60,904 bases of DNA. It comes from Cyanobacteria bacterium RU_5_0. GTDB lineage: Bacteria; Cyanobacteriota; Cyanobacteriia; Elainellales; Elainellaceae. Both the position numbers and the translations under genes were made by a program. Below the pieces are notes generated by a model, which saw only the letters and a program-made list of their open reading frames with translations, did not search any database and was not told where the DNA came from. Location: contig JAAUSF010000013.1 in the NCBI GenBank assembly GCA_012033255.1, forward strand, positions 1 through 60,904, given 5' to 3'. Below, piece by piece: positions 9,274-17,496 of this stretch; within the stretch, counting starts at the first letter, position 1, and each line of letters begins with the position of its first letter.

Positions 9274-10332
9274 CTACAGGGCATTTCCTCGCGGCAAGAC
9301 TTCATCCGGGAACACAAAATGTTCATGCGGTTGATCGTCTGCTGCCATCCAAGCGCGTAAGCCCTCGTTTAACAAAACGTTTTTAGTGTAGAACGTTTCA
9401 AACTCTGGATCTTCGGCGGCTCGTAGCTCTTGCGAGATAAAGTCATACGCTCGTAAGTTGAACGCTAATCCTGCCATGCCGATCGCACTCATCCATAATC
9501 CAGTGACAGGAACGAACAGCATAAAGAAATGCAGCCAGCGTTTATTAGAGAACGCAATTCCAAAGATCTGTGACCAGAAACGATTTGCGGTGACGAATGA
9601 ATAGGTTTCCTCACCTTGCGTAATGCTGAATCCCCTGAAGGTGTTGTATCCACGGGTATCTTCAAACAAGGTATTTTCCACAGTGGCTCCATGAATTGCA
9701 CATAGCAATGCACCACCTAATACACCTGTTACACCCATCATATGGAATGGATTCAGCGTGAAATTGTGGAATCCTTGCACGAATAACACAAAACGAAAAA
9801 TGCCTGCTACTCCAAAACTCGGTGCAAAGAACCAACTTGATTGACCCAAGGGATAAATTAAGAACGTAGCAACAAAGACAGCGATCGGTGCAGAAAAAGC
9901 CAGCGCATTATATGGACGTATCCCCACAAGTCGCGCAATCTCAATCTGACGCAAACAGAATCCCATCAACGCAAGTACACCATGAAACGCTGTGAACGTC
10001 CACAATCCCCCCAGTTGGCACCAACGAGTAAAATCCCATTGAGCTTCCGGTCCCCAAAGAAATAGCAAAGAATGTCCAAAACTATCGGCTGGAGTGGAAA
10101 CCGCTGCCGTCAGAAAGTTGCAACCTTCTAAATAGGAACTGGCAAGCCCGTGTGTAAACCAAGTCGTGACAAATGTAGTTCCGGTAAACCAGGCACCCAA
10201 TGCCAAATAGGAACATGGGAACAATAACAACCCTGACCAACCGATGAACACAAATCGATCGCGTTTCAACCAATCATCGAGAACTTTGAACGCATCTCCC
10301 AACGATCGATCGCGTTGAATAGCAATAGTCAT
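9274..10332 (-). CDS. psbD3: PsbD3, far-red D2 reaction-centre protein
   Basis: The 352-aa product begins [29 protein letters not shown], the normal D2 start; an open frame 26 codons upstream is ignored because an AAGGAGG site sits just before this ATG. It keeps TyrD (IYPLGQSSW), the chlorophyll/pheophytin region and iron and QA ligands ([24 protein letters not shown]). D2 pairs with D1 to hold the PSII electron-transfer chain. In the FaRLiP cluster this is the copy made in far-red light. It is full length, and an R3 repeat lies on each side. Confidence 0.94.
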   Translation of the reverse strand: MTIAIQRDRSLGDAFKVLDDWLKRDRFVFIGWSGLLLFPCSYLALGAWFTGTTFVTTWFTHGLASSYLEGCNFLTAAVSTPADSFGHSLLFLWGPEAQWDFTRWCQLGGLWTFTAFHGVLALMGFCLRQIEIARLVGIRPYNALAFSAPIAVFVATFLIYPLGQSSWFFAPSFGVAGIFRFVLFVQGFHNFTLNPFHMMGVTGVLGGALLCAIHGATVENTLFEDTRGYNTFRGFSITQGEETYSFVTANRFWSQIFGIAFSNKRWLHFFMLFVPVTGLWMSAIGMAGLAFNLRAYDFISQELRAAEDPEFETFYTKNVLLNEGLRAWMAADDQPHEHFVFPDEVLPRGNAL

Positions 10333-10394
10333 CGAGTATCCTCCTTTTCTGTGGGAGTTCTGAGTGTTAAGTCTTAAGTTAAGAGGTAGTATCA

Positions 10395-10449
10395 CAGGTA
10401 GAGTGAGCATTGCCCACCCTACAAAATAGGTTTTCGGATAGGCTCTTAG
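10395..10449. repeat. MITE-like repeat R3, right half, apcD-psbD3 spacer
   Basis: CAGGTAGAGTGAGCATTGCCCACC followed by CTACAAAATAGGTTTTCGGATAGGCTCTTAG matches 9114-9175 with few differences. The left inverted end is missing. AACTCAAAGCTCAAAG short repeats follow up to the next gene. Confidence 0.7.
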
Positions 10450-10493
10450 TCCCTCTTCAACTCAAAGCTCAAAGCTCAAACCTTAAAACTCTA

Positions 10494-11015
10494 TTAATAT
10501 TCCAAAGTGCCGTTGTTCATAAAATATGGCGCACCTGGATAGGCAAGGACTTGAATGATGTGATCAAAATAGGGTGCAACTTCCACAGCATCTTCCTCAC
10601 CAAGAAGCGCGATCGCCTCTTCTTTCAAGCACTTCACGGCTTCAACCCAATTCGCTAACGGAATTCCTAGCGAAATGTACATTTCTTTCATGCCAATTGT
10701 GCCAATGTCAGCTAATGGCTTTTCACTGCCGGATAGCACGCAGTAGGCAACCAAGCGAATATACCATCCTTGATCGCGTTGACACGACGCTGTTTTGCGG
10801 AGATTTCCGCTGTTACTTGGTGTGTTCGGGCAGCGTTTCCAAAATTTTAGAGAGCCACGTTCCACCAATTGTTTTTCATTGTCTGCGAGTGTTTGAGCAA
10901 TGCGAATGCGACGTTCTCCAGTGCTGCAAAAGCTTTGAAATTTACGAATCTCACCTGGAGTCGGATAGCGTAATTCTTCGTCTGCATTTTGAATCACTTC
11001 CGTGACGAGACTCAT
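10494..11015 (-). CDS. Far-red allophycocyanin alpha-type subunit with C-terminal tail (ApcD5-like)
   Basis: The 173-aa product has the phycobiliprotein globin fold. C78 in ASCQRDQGWYIRLV should hold phycocyanobilin by a thioether bond. It closely resembles the ApcD paralogue at 15119-15595 but has about 12 extra C-terminal residues (after IIQVLAYPG) and several substitutions, such as NTPSNSG. FaRLiP clusters carry several ApcD variants (ApcD2, D3, D5) that pair with ApcB2 in red-shifted cores; the exact number cannot be settled without a tree, hence the blank symbol. A GGGAGG ribosome site precedes the ATG, which lies 30 nt after the apcE2 stop. Confidence 0.85.
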   Translation of the reverse strand: MSLVTEVIQNADEELRYPTPGEIRKFQSFCSTGERRIRIAQTLADNEKQLVERGSLKFWKRCPNTPSNSGNLRKTASCQRDQGWYIRLVAYCVLSGSEKPLADIGTIGMKEMYISLGIPLANWVEAVKCLKEEAIALLGEEDAVEVAPYFDHIIQVLAYPGAPYFMNNGTLEY

Positions 11016-11044
11016 GATTCCTCCCTAATGAGAACAATAGAAGG

Positions 11045-13354
11045 CTAGCTAGGAACACCTGTTTCAGTTTGATATGGCTCAGATGGATTCGCTTCAGCAT
11101 AAGCGGCTTGTTCTGCGCCATGAGAATTGGGCTGAACCAAATGTTGATCGATCGTCTCCAGCACTCTAACCCCAAGCGTTCCTGACTTACCATTGTGGAA
11201 ACTGAGTTGAGCATTGCGGCGATCGAGATTCACACGCTGAAGTGCAGCTTTCATCCATGTTCCTTCATAAACACGATCGCCATCCAAAGGATTTCCAGAG
11301 CCATTCACATGACCCCGTACCCGCATCTCCAAGCCTCTAGGAGTCACATAGCGTTCATAGGGAACGGTATCCTCGCCAAAGGTTTCAATGTATTCTGAAC
11401 TGTCAATGATCGCATCAATCAGCGCATAGAATCCTTGTCTGGCACAGAGGTCGTAATAACGACCCATCTCCTGACGACCGTAAGTAGGACGACCCAGGAG
11501 ACGACGGTGGATATATTCGATCGCTTTCGTCACATACAAACTGTCCCAATACATTCCTCGGAACAATGGCGATTTCGCCAACTGACGGATAAACTCTCGC
11601 ACCGTAATCTCACCACTCTTCACCTTCACTTCTGTCATCGTCAACCGTTGATCGGTAAACACCTCGCGTCCGAATATCTGTCGATAAACACCCAGAACCA
11701 CCGCATCGGGTGAATACCTCAAGAGATTCACACTCACTCCTTGGCTTGACTTTTCACCACTTCCGCCACTGCGGACGGGCGAATTCAACCTCAAGATGCG
11801 ATGCTCCAGGGAACCGGGCACTTTACCCCAAGTCACTTCGTTATGGCTGCCATTACCATTGCTCGGTTCACAGCTAATCAAAATGCGACGGCTATCGCGA
11901 TCGAAGAACGCGGGATGATCATCAGAATCGCGATCTTTGTGCGGAAAGATCGCACCAAATTGAATCTCCAACGGATCATTACCTGCTCCGTAAGGATGCT
12001 GATTCGGCAATGGTTTCTGATACTCTCCAAACAATGTGACAAACTGCGGTACTTTATGAACCGGGGCACTAAATTTAAACAGATTAAACTGTGCGCCCCA
12101 ATTCCGACACTCCTGCGCCTCCAGCCCCAACCCTCGCAAGTAAGGAACTGTCTCTTCACCAAAATAATCAGAATACTCCTGAGAATCGACTAAGGTATCC
12201 AACAATGCTGGCAATCCACCTTTAGAGATGACCTCAAAATAGCCCTGAAACTCTTCTGGCGAACTCAATCCCCGTCCCAAAAAATGCCGTGTTGCAAGTT
12301 CAATCACACGACTGATCACAAACGGCGCATAGAACAGATCCCGGTAGAGACGAGATTTACCCAGTTGACGAATGAATTCTTTTGTAGAGAATTCACCGCT
12401 TCTGAATTTAGACTCTAGTTCAGCCAACGAAACACCGTATTCACGAGTGACATCTCGCTCAAACACTTGACGATATGCCGCTTTGATCACCGCCTGTTTT
12501 TCCGTTTCTGCCAAATGCGGCTTCATCACGAATTTAGGACGCACTGATGCAGCGATCGCATAGCTTTCTGGCAATACCAACCCTTGTTGATCATTAGAAA
12601 TGCCTTGCCGTAACCGAATTGGCGGTTTCTCAGCTAGATATGCCGTAATCATCGCATCAAACGGTTCTTGAATGATCGCGATCGCCTCTGCATCCTTCTT
12701 GAAGTACTGAAGCGATCGCCACCGCATCTCCCGCATCGACACCACCGTTGCTTCCGTCACATCTTCAGGAATGACACCCCGCAATCCCTGCACATTGACG
12801 ATCAGAATACTGGAATCTCCCGATGCAATCGCATAGGTGACGTACCGTAAAAACCAAGCGAGATCGCGCATCGATCGCTTCATTCGCACCGAGCCATACC
12901 GGGCAATATTAATCGAACGGAATCCCCCTGGAAGTGGATCGCGATCGTCACTCAGTTGCGTTTTCAAAAATTCCGACAACCCCCGCAACGGATTACCATA
13001 ACTGGGAGTTTGCAACTTCAATGTCTCCTGCCGACGCACCGCCGCTTTACGAGGCGGAACAGTGTAACCAGGTAGATTTTCCCGATTTGGAGGTTGTTCT
13101 AGATACACCATCGGCGAACCGTTATGGAAAATCCGATCGGCAGCCGCAGAAACGATCGCGTTGGCATTTTGAGTCAGTGTTGCCACAATTTCCAGTCGTT
13201 TTGCACCCGAACTGAAAAAGTTTGATAACACTTTTGACTCACTCGATTTCAACCAGCGATCCTGCTGTTCTACTTGCGAAAGGATGGCAGTAGGAATCGT
13301 ATCATACCGTTGTGGATAAGCAATTGGACTTCCACCATTTGTATGGGAACTCAT
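11045..13354 (-). CDS. apcE2: ApcE2, far-red phycobilisome core-membrane linker
   Basis: The 769-aa protein has an N-terminal phycobiliprotein-like domain (~20-240) broken by a loop (~75-130), then two linker REP domains (~285-400 and ~540-665) joined by arms. Two REP domains predict a core of two cylinders. Standard ApcE has ENACS-type sequence with the bilin Cys; here the position reads GVIPEDVTEAT with no Cys. VIPEDV in place of ENACS is the published hallmark of FaRLiP ApcE2, which binds phycocyanobilin without a covalent bond and is strongly red-shifted. It anchors the far-red core to PSII and is the terminal emitter. ribosome site is weak; the ATG is at 13354. Confidence 0.94.
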   Translation of the reverse strand: MSSHTNGGSPIAYPQRYDTIPTAILSQVEQQDRWLKSSESKVLSNFFSSGAKRLEIVATLTQNANAIVSAAADRIFHNGSPMVYLEQPPNRENLPGYTVPPRKAAVRRQETLKLQTPSYGNPLRGLSEFLKTQLSDDRDPLPGGFRSINIARYGSVRMKRSMRDLAWFLRYVTYAIASGDSSILIVNVQGLRGVIPEDVTEATVVSMREMRWRSLQYFKKDAEAIAIIQEPFDAMITAYLAEKPPIRLRQGISNDQQGLVLPESYAIAASVRPKFVMKPHLAETEKQAVIKAAYRQVFERDVTREYGVSLAELESKFRSGEFSTKEFIRQLGKSRLYRDLFYAPFVISRVIELATRHFLGRGLSSPEEFQGYFEVISKGGLPALLDTLVDSQEYSDYFGEETVPYLRGLGLEAQECRNWGAQFNLFKFSAPVHKVPQFVTLFGEYQKPLPNQHPYGAGNDPLEIQFGAIFPHKDRDSDDHPAFFDRDSRRILISCEPSNGNGSHNEVTWGKVPGSLEHRILRLNSPVRSGGSGEKSSQGVSVNLLRYSPDAVVLGVYRQIFGREVFTDQRLTMTEVKVKSGEITVREFIRQLAKSPLFRGMYWDSLYVTKAIEYIHRRLLGRPTYGRQEMGRYYDLCARQGFYALIDAIIDSSEYIETFGEDTVPYERYVTPRGLEMRVRGHVNGSGNPLDGDRVYEGTWMKAALQRVNLDRRNAQLSFHNGKSGTLGVRVLETIDQHLVQPNSHGAEQAAYAEANPSEPYQTETGVPS

Positions 13355-13469
13355 TGGTTTTCAACTCACTTGAGAACGAGGATGCTAACCTCTGGACAAA
13401 ACATAAACTCAGTTATTGTTATAGAGTGGACACTGCCACAAAAATGCTTTAGGAAACAGACTAGGCGAG

Positions 13470-13820
13470 TCAAGAACAGGGCACAAGACAAGATTTAGAT
13501 CCAATTTGGAAAGATGAGTGATTCGTTTGATCACCATTGGTATGCAGAAGATGTTGAATCCCTTGGCGAACAACTGCTTCAATCTGAAGACGTTCTTCTA
13601 GTGTTGTCGGTAAGGAGTTGAAAAAACTAGATGGCTTGTCACCTTCATCAATCATTCGGTATCGACTGCGAACACGGCTTAGCGTGTAACCAATCAACTC
13701 TTGGCGCAGATCCATCTTCTCGAATGCTTGCTGACAGGAACAATAAGGTTCAGTCTCTAGAACATTCTCAATTTCCTCTATAATCACTGGCACGGTCAAG
13801 TTCACCATCGTCTTAGCCAT
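13470..13820 (-). CDS. ComFB-like small protein inside the far-red apc operon
   Basis: The 116-aa product fits the ComFB-family pattern: an N-terminal helix (NLTVPVIIEEIENVL), a CSC pair at about 27-29, then a D-x-x-x-x-L-I-x-Y-x-L-S-R-V-x-S-R-Y segment that parallels the family's C-x-C ... DI.AyaLNr.P.rY. Some cyanobacterial ComFB proteins have been reported as c-di-GMP receptors; whether this one binds a nucleotide is unknown. It begins 20 nt after the apcD paralogue stop, with a strong AAGGAG site, and apcE2 is upstream-adjacent on the other side (116 nt), so it should be co-transcribed with the far-red core. The C-terminal 25 residues are low complexity. Family assignment is by eye. Confidence 0.6.
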   Translation of the reverse strand: MAKTMVNLTVPVIIEEIENVLETEPYCSCQQAFEKMDLRQELIGYTLSRVRSRYRMIDEGDKPSSFFNSLPTTLEERLQIEAVVRQGIQHLLHTNGDQTNHSSFQIGSKSCLVPCS

Positions 13821-13839
13821 CTCAACTCCTTCCTCGAAC

Positions 13840-14319
13840 TCAAGGTTTCATTCCCTGAATGATGTAATCAAAGTAGGGCGCAACTTCATCTACATCGTCC
13901 AGTGACAACAAATCTAGAGCCGCCTCCTTGAGACAGCGCATACATTCCACTAAATTCCTCAGCGGAACACCCAAAGAGATATACATCTCCTTCGCACCCT
14001 TGATGCCACTTTTTTCGATCGGCTCAATATCCCCAACGACGATCGCATACGTCACCAATCGCACATACCAACCCTGATCGCGCATACAGGATGCCTGAAA
14101 CGTTCGATTGCCGCTATTACTTGGCGTTACAGGACAACGCTCCCAAAACGTTTGACTGCCTTTTTGCACAATCTGCCGTTCGTGCGTTGATAAGACTGCC
14201 GCAATCCGAAGTCGATTCTGTCCGCCTTCATAGAAATCACGAATCGAATTCAATTCTTCAACATTAAGATAACGAGCTTCGCGATCGGCACTCGTAATCG
14301 CTTGAGTGATGATACTCAT
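13840..14319 (-). CDS. Far-red allophycocyanin alpha-type subunit (ApcD paralogue, ApcD2-like)
   Basis: The 159-aa product is full length for an allophycocyanin alpha subunit. C78 in ASCMRDQGWYVRLV is the expected phycocyanobilin attachment. It shares ERCPVTPSNSGN before the chromophore with its two paralogues here but is the most divergent at the N terminus (REARYLNVEELNSIRDFYEGG). In far-red cores such subunits pair with ApcB2. It lies between apcB2 (155 nt upstream) and the ComFB-like gene (20 nt downstream). Confidence 0.87.
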   Translation of the reverse strand: MSIITQAITSADREARYLNVEELNSIRDFYEGGQNRLRIAAVLSTHERQIVQKGSQTFWERCPVTPSNSGNRTFQASCMRDQGWYVRLVTYAIVVGDIEPIEKSGIKGAKEMYISLGVPLRNLVECMRCLKEAALDLLSLDDVDEVAPYFDYIIQGMKP

Positions 14320-14474
14320 GATTTTTCGTTCTCAAATTTACGCAAATCATGTTGAAAATTCTGGTAATTGGTAATAGGTAGTTGGTCATTGGTATTGGTA
14401 ATTGGAATAGTTAAACATTTAATTATCCATTACCGATTTCCTATCCTACTTACCTATTACCTATTACCATTGTC

Positions 14475-14960
14475 CTAGCTCAATCCTGCACAGATGTAAT
14501 CAAAGTAGACACCCAGTTCCTTTCCGGCATCCGTCCCAATCAGATCGGACGCTACATCCTTCATTGCTTGAACCGATCGAATGGTTGCACCGATCGGAAC
14601 TCCCAATGAGTTATAAGTTTCGCGCAATCCATTCAAAATCCGTTCATCTAGAATCGACGGATCACCTGCCAACATTGCGTAAGTCGCATAGCGCAAGAAA
14701 TAGTCTAGATCGCGAATGCAAGCGGCATAGCGACGGCAGGTGTACATATTCCCACCAGGAGCAGTGATGTCAGTGTACATCAGAGATTTAGCAACGGCTT
14801 GAGTAACCAGAGAAGAAGCATTGGCGCTGATCGCGATCGCTGATTTCGCCCGCATTTCTCCACTCTGAAAATACGATCGCAGCCTCTCTAAACCGGCATT
14901 GTCTAGATATCGACCTTGCACATCTGATGAATTGATCAAAGCAGTAATAGCATCTTGCAT
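14475..14960 (-). CDS. apcB2: ApcB2, allophycocyanin beta subunit of the far-red core
   Basis: The 161-aa product is a typical allophycocyanin beta chain: [20 protein letters not shown] start, N71 in GGNMYT (the Asn usually methylated in beta subunits), C81 in [16 protein letters not shown] for phycocyanobilin and [12 protein letters not shown]. Because it is the only beta subunit in the cluster, it should pair with all three alpha-type paralogues. An AAGGAGA site precedes the ATG. Short GGTAATTGG-type repeats fill the spacer after it (14340-14470). Confidence 0.93.
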   Translation of the reverse strand: MQDAITALINSSDVQGRYLDNAGLERLRSYFQSGEMRAKSAIAISANASSLVTQAVAKSLMYTDITAPGGNMYTCRRYAACIRDLDYFLRYATYAMLAGDPSILDERILNGLRETYNSLGVPIGATIRSVQAMKDVASDLIGTDAGKELGVYFDYICAGLS

Positions 14961-14999
14961 GATTCTGTCTCCTTGCTAGTCAAATTTTGAGTTTCGGGT

Positions 15000-15115
15000 T
15001 TTAGATTTTGAGTTTTGAATGAGTGAAAAAAGTTTTCAGATTTGAGTATTGAATTTTAAGTTTTGGCTAAGTTGAACCGAATCTAACTTAAAACTCAACA
15101 CTCAAAATTCAAACC
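15000..15115. repeat. AAACTCAA/TTTGAGTTT short repeats between two apc genes
   Basis: TTTTGAGTTT-type 7-8 nt units occur in both orientations (15000-15060 and 15080-15112), so the transcript could fold into a long hairpin between the apcD paralogue and apcB2. The same units occur at 9040-9070, 9215-9272 and 10455-10492. Confidence 0.6.
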
Positions 15116-15118
15116 TCT

Positions 15119-15595
15119 TCAGGAAAGTGCGCGAATAATGTAATCAAAGTAGGGCGCAACTTCGGTAGCATCCTCTGCACTGAAGAGGGATACGGCTTCA
15201 TCTTTAATGCATCGCATCGCTTCCACTAGGTTCCTGAGCGGGATTTCCAGAGAGTTATACATTTCTTTAATCCCAAGTGTGCCGATCTCTGCCAGAGGCT
15301 TCTCACTGCCCGCCAAAACGGAGTAAGCAACCAAGCGAATATACCAACCCTGATCTCGCTGACACGATGCAGTTTTGCGAGGATTGCCACTGTTGCTCGG
15401 TGTTACAGGACAACGCTCCCAAAATCTAGCACTGCCGTTTTGCACAATCCGCTGTTCATTCTCCGCCAATGTTTGAGCAATGCGAATTCGCTGCTCTCCC
15501 GTTTTCAAAAAGTCTTGAAAGATGCGAATCTCTTTGGGAGCCGGATACCGGGCTTCGCTATCTGCATTCAAAATTAACTCAGTAACAAGGCTCAT
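15119..15595 (-). CDS. Far-red allophycocyanin alpha-type subunit (ApcD3-like)
   Basis: The 158-aa product begins MSLVTELILNADSEARYPAP. It carries C78 in ASCQRDQGWYIRLV for phycocyanobilin. It is nearly identical in pattern to the paralogue at 10494-11015, without that one's C-terminal tail, and it starts the apc run right after psbA3. In studied FaRLiP strains ApcD3 with ApcB2 forms a strongly red-shifted complex; this gene is a good candidate for that role but numbering needs a tree. An AAGGAG site precedes the ATG. Confidence 0.87.
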   Translation of the reverse strand: MSLVTELILNADSEARYPAPKEIRIFQDFLKTGEQRIRIAQTLAENEQRIVQNGSARFWERCPVTPSNSGNPRKTASCQRDQGWYIRLVAYSVLAGSEKPLAEIGTLGIKEMYNSLEIPLRNLVEAMRCIKDEAVSLFSAEDATEVAPYFDYIIRALS

Positions 15596-15789
15596 TTGTT
15601 TCTCCTTGAAAGTAGGGTGTAAGGAGTTGAGGGTTGTGTTTAGGGAATTGGGTCTAGAGGTTTGGGGATTGAGAACGAAATTGAATAACCTAATCGCCTC
15701 TTCTCTATTCCCGATTCCCTAATTAGAAAATCCCCATCACAACAGGTTGCTCCAGAGGTTAAGTTATGACGGGGAGGCTGCCGTTGAAC

Positions 15790-16872
15790 TTAACTAGAAA
15801 TCGTCGGAGCATGAATCGCGATCGGAACCGCGTCACCTCCAGCCAGATCAAGTGGGAAATTGTGAGCATTGCGTTCGTGCATTACTTCAAATCCCAAGTT
15901 GGCTCGGTTGATCAAATCTGCCCAAGTATTCACCACGCGACCTTGAGAATCCAGCACAGAATGGTTGAAATTAAATCCATTCAAATTGAATGCCATTGTG
16001 CTAATTCCAAGCGCAGTACACCAGATGCAAATCACTGGGAATGCAGCGAGGAAGAAGTGCAGCGATCGACTATTGGTAAAGCTGGCATATTGAAAAATCA
16101 GCCGTCCAAAATAGCCATGCGCTGCAACAATGTTGTAAGTTTCTGCTTCTTGCCCAAACTTATAACCGTAGTTCTGTGACTCTAATTCGGTCGTTTCTCG
16201 TACCAGAGATGATGTAACCAATGAACCGTGCATGGCACAGAACAATGATCCGCCAAACACACCCGCCACACCTAGCATATGGAACGGATGCATGAGGATG
16301 TTGTGTTCTGCTTGGAATACAAACATGAAATTGAATGTACCACTGATGCCCATTGGCAACCCATCGGAAAAACTACCTTGTCCGATCGGATAAATCAAAA
16401 ACACAGATGCGGTTGCGGCAAGTGGAGCAGAATAGGCGACGGCAATCCAGGGGCGCATCCCTAAGCGATAGCTCAATTCCCATTCTCGTCCCATGTAACA
16501 GCATAAGGCTGGCACATAGTGGGCACCAATCATTTGATAAGGTCCACCGTTGTATAGCCATTCATCCATACTGGCGGCTTCCCATATGGGATAAAAGTGC
16601 AAACCGATCGCATTAGAAGATGGAACGACAGCCGCCGTGATGAGGTTATTGCCATAGAACAACGACCCTGCAACTGGCTCCCGAATTCCGTCAATATCAA
16701 CTGGAGGAGCCGCGATAAAAGCGATGATGAAAACGCAGGCAGAAACGGAAAGTAAGGGAATCATCAAGACACCAAACCAACCGACATAAAGTCGATTTTC
16801 AGTGCTTGTCACCCAATTGCAAAATCCCTCCCACCGATCGCGAGCGCCGCGTCGTTGAAGAACTGTAGTCAT
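15790..16872 (-). CDS. psbA3: PsbA3, far-red D1 reaction-centre protein (not ChlF)
   Basis: The start chosen is [14 protein letters not shown] at 16872 (360 aa); the frame extends upstream but that stretch is not D1-like. All Mn-cluster ligands are present by motif: D170 in SDGLPMG, E189 in FQAEHNIL, H332/E333/H337 in VMHERNAH, D342 and A344 in FPLDLA. TyrZ is present in LIYPIGQG. A 16-residue tail after A344 would be cut by CtpA. The residues after H118 read HYVP, not the Gln-Asp pair reported for chlorophyll f synthase, so this is a water-splitting D1 and not ChlF. Unusual residues ([12 protein letters not shown]) around the H118 helix fit a far-red variant. It is the first gene of the minus-strand cluster. 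Confidence 0.93.
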   Translation of the reverse strand: MTTVLQRRGARDRWEGFCNWVTSTENRLYVGWFGVLMIPLLSVSACVFIIAFIAAPPVDIDGIREPVAGSLFYGNNLITAAVVPSSNAIGLHFYPIWEAASMDEWLYNGGPYQMIGAHYVPALCCYMGREWELSYRLGMRPWIAVAYSAPLAATASVFLIYPIGQGSFSDGLPMGISGTFNFMFVFQAEHNILMHPFHMLGVAGVFGGSLFCAMHGSLVTSSLVRETTELESQNYGYKFGQEAETYNIVAAHGYFGRLIFQYASFTNSRSLHFFLAAFPVICIWCTALGISTMAFNLNGFNFNHSVLDSQGRVVNTWADLINRANLGFEVMHERNAHNFPLDLAGGDAVPIAIHAPTISS

Positions 16873-17496
16873 AAGAATCGACCCGTACCTTAACAACAGA
16901 TACAACTCAACTGAGACAGCACGATCGCTGCCCGATTGAAACAACTCACACCAAAGCAAGAAACTTGAGATAAACGCAGAGAAACTAAAGTTCAACCATT
17001 AAAAATGGCATCTCATTTTGATTTCCAATTTTTAATTTTGAATTTTGAAGCTCTCTACGTTTCCATGCTGAAATCCAATTCCAGCAAAAACCCTGAAAGA
17101 GACGGATAGCCTGATAACATCGTGTTGATTAACATATAAATGACGTTATGTTATTTGTCCACGGTTGCCGCAGACTACCCGACTGTTCGGTCTTAGCTTA
17201 GATAGAGGTTATCTAAGAGTGTTATCTAAGAGAGTGGTTATGGATATGGAGGATAGTAAAAAAATCTGAAGAACCCCTAAAGGTAGCCATGCTATTTACA
17301 AAAATTTACATTCACCTTAAGGCGGGATGGAGTGAGTGATTAGCTCTAAAGTGGTCAATACGCAGAAATGAACAATGGATATATTCTTTTACGTTTATTT
17401 ACTTCGCTCTCATTTTTGAAGCGTTCTAGACTCAGTTTGGTGAGCATGGCTTCTCCTTTACGTCGTAAACCTGCACCTTAAATCAGTTCCTTCAAT
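16873..17496. other. Intergenic region upstream of psbA3 (divergent promoter region)
   Basis: No gene is seen. The 624-nt spacer separates the minus-strand far-red cluster from a plus-strand gene and should hold the cluster's main promoter. It is AT-rich and contains a structured motif at 17197-17232. A CCTTTACGTCGTAAACC stretch and weak signals near 17460 may serve the plus-strand gene. Confidence 0.6.
17197..17232. promoter_or_regulatory. Inverted plus direct repeat, candidate RfpB-binding site
   Basis: CTTAGATA (17197-17204) and TATCTAAG (17210-17217) form a palindrome with a 5-nt centre. The right arm is part of GTTATCTAAGAG, repeated directly at 17208-17219 and 17221-17232 (13-nt period). 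Tandem half-sites roughly one helical turn apart are typical of OmpR/PhoB-type regulators such as RfpB. It lies 325-360 nt upstream of the psbA3 ATG. Binding is inferred. Confidence 0.45.

Noticed and set aside
11801-12193. Plus-strand 130-aa frame over apcE2
   Set aside because: Antisense shadow of a well-conserved linker domain, no ribosome site.
15790-16872. D1 paralogue considered as chlorophyll f synthase (ChlF)
   Set aside because: All Mn-cluster ligands are kept and the Gln-Asp pair after H118 is absent.
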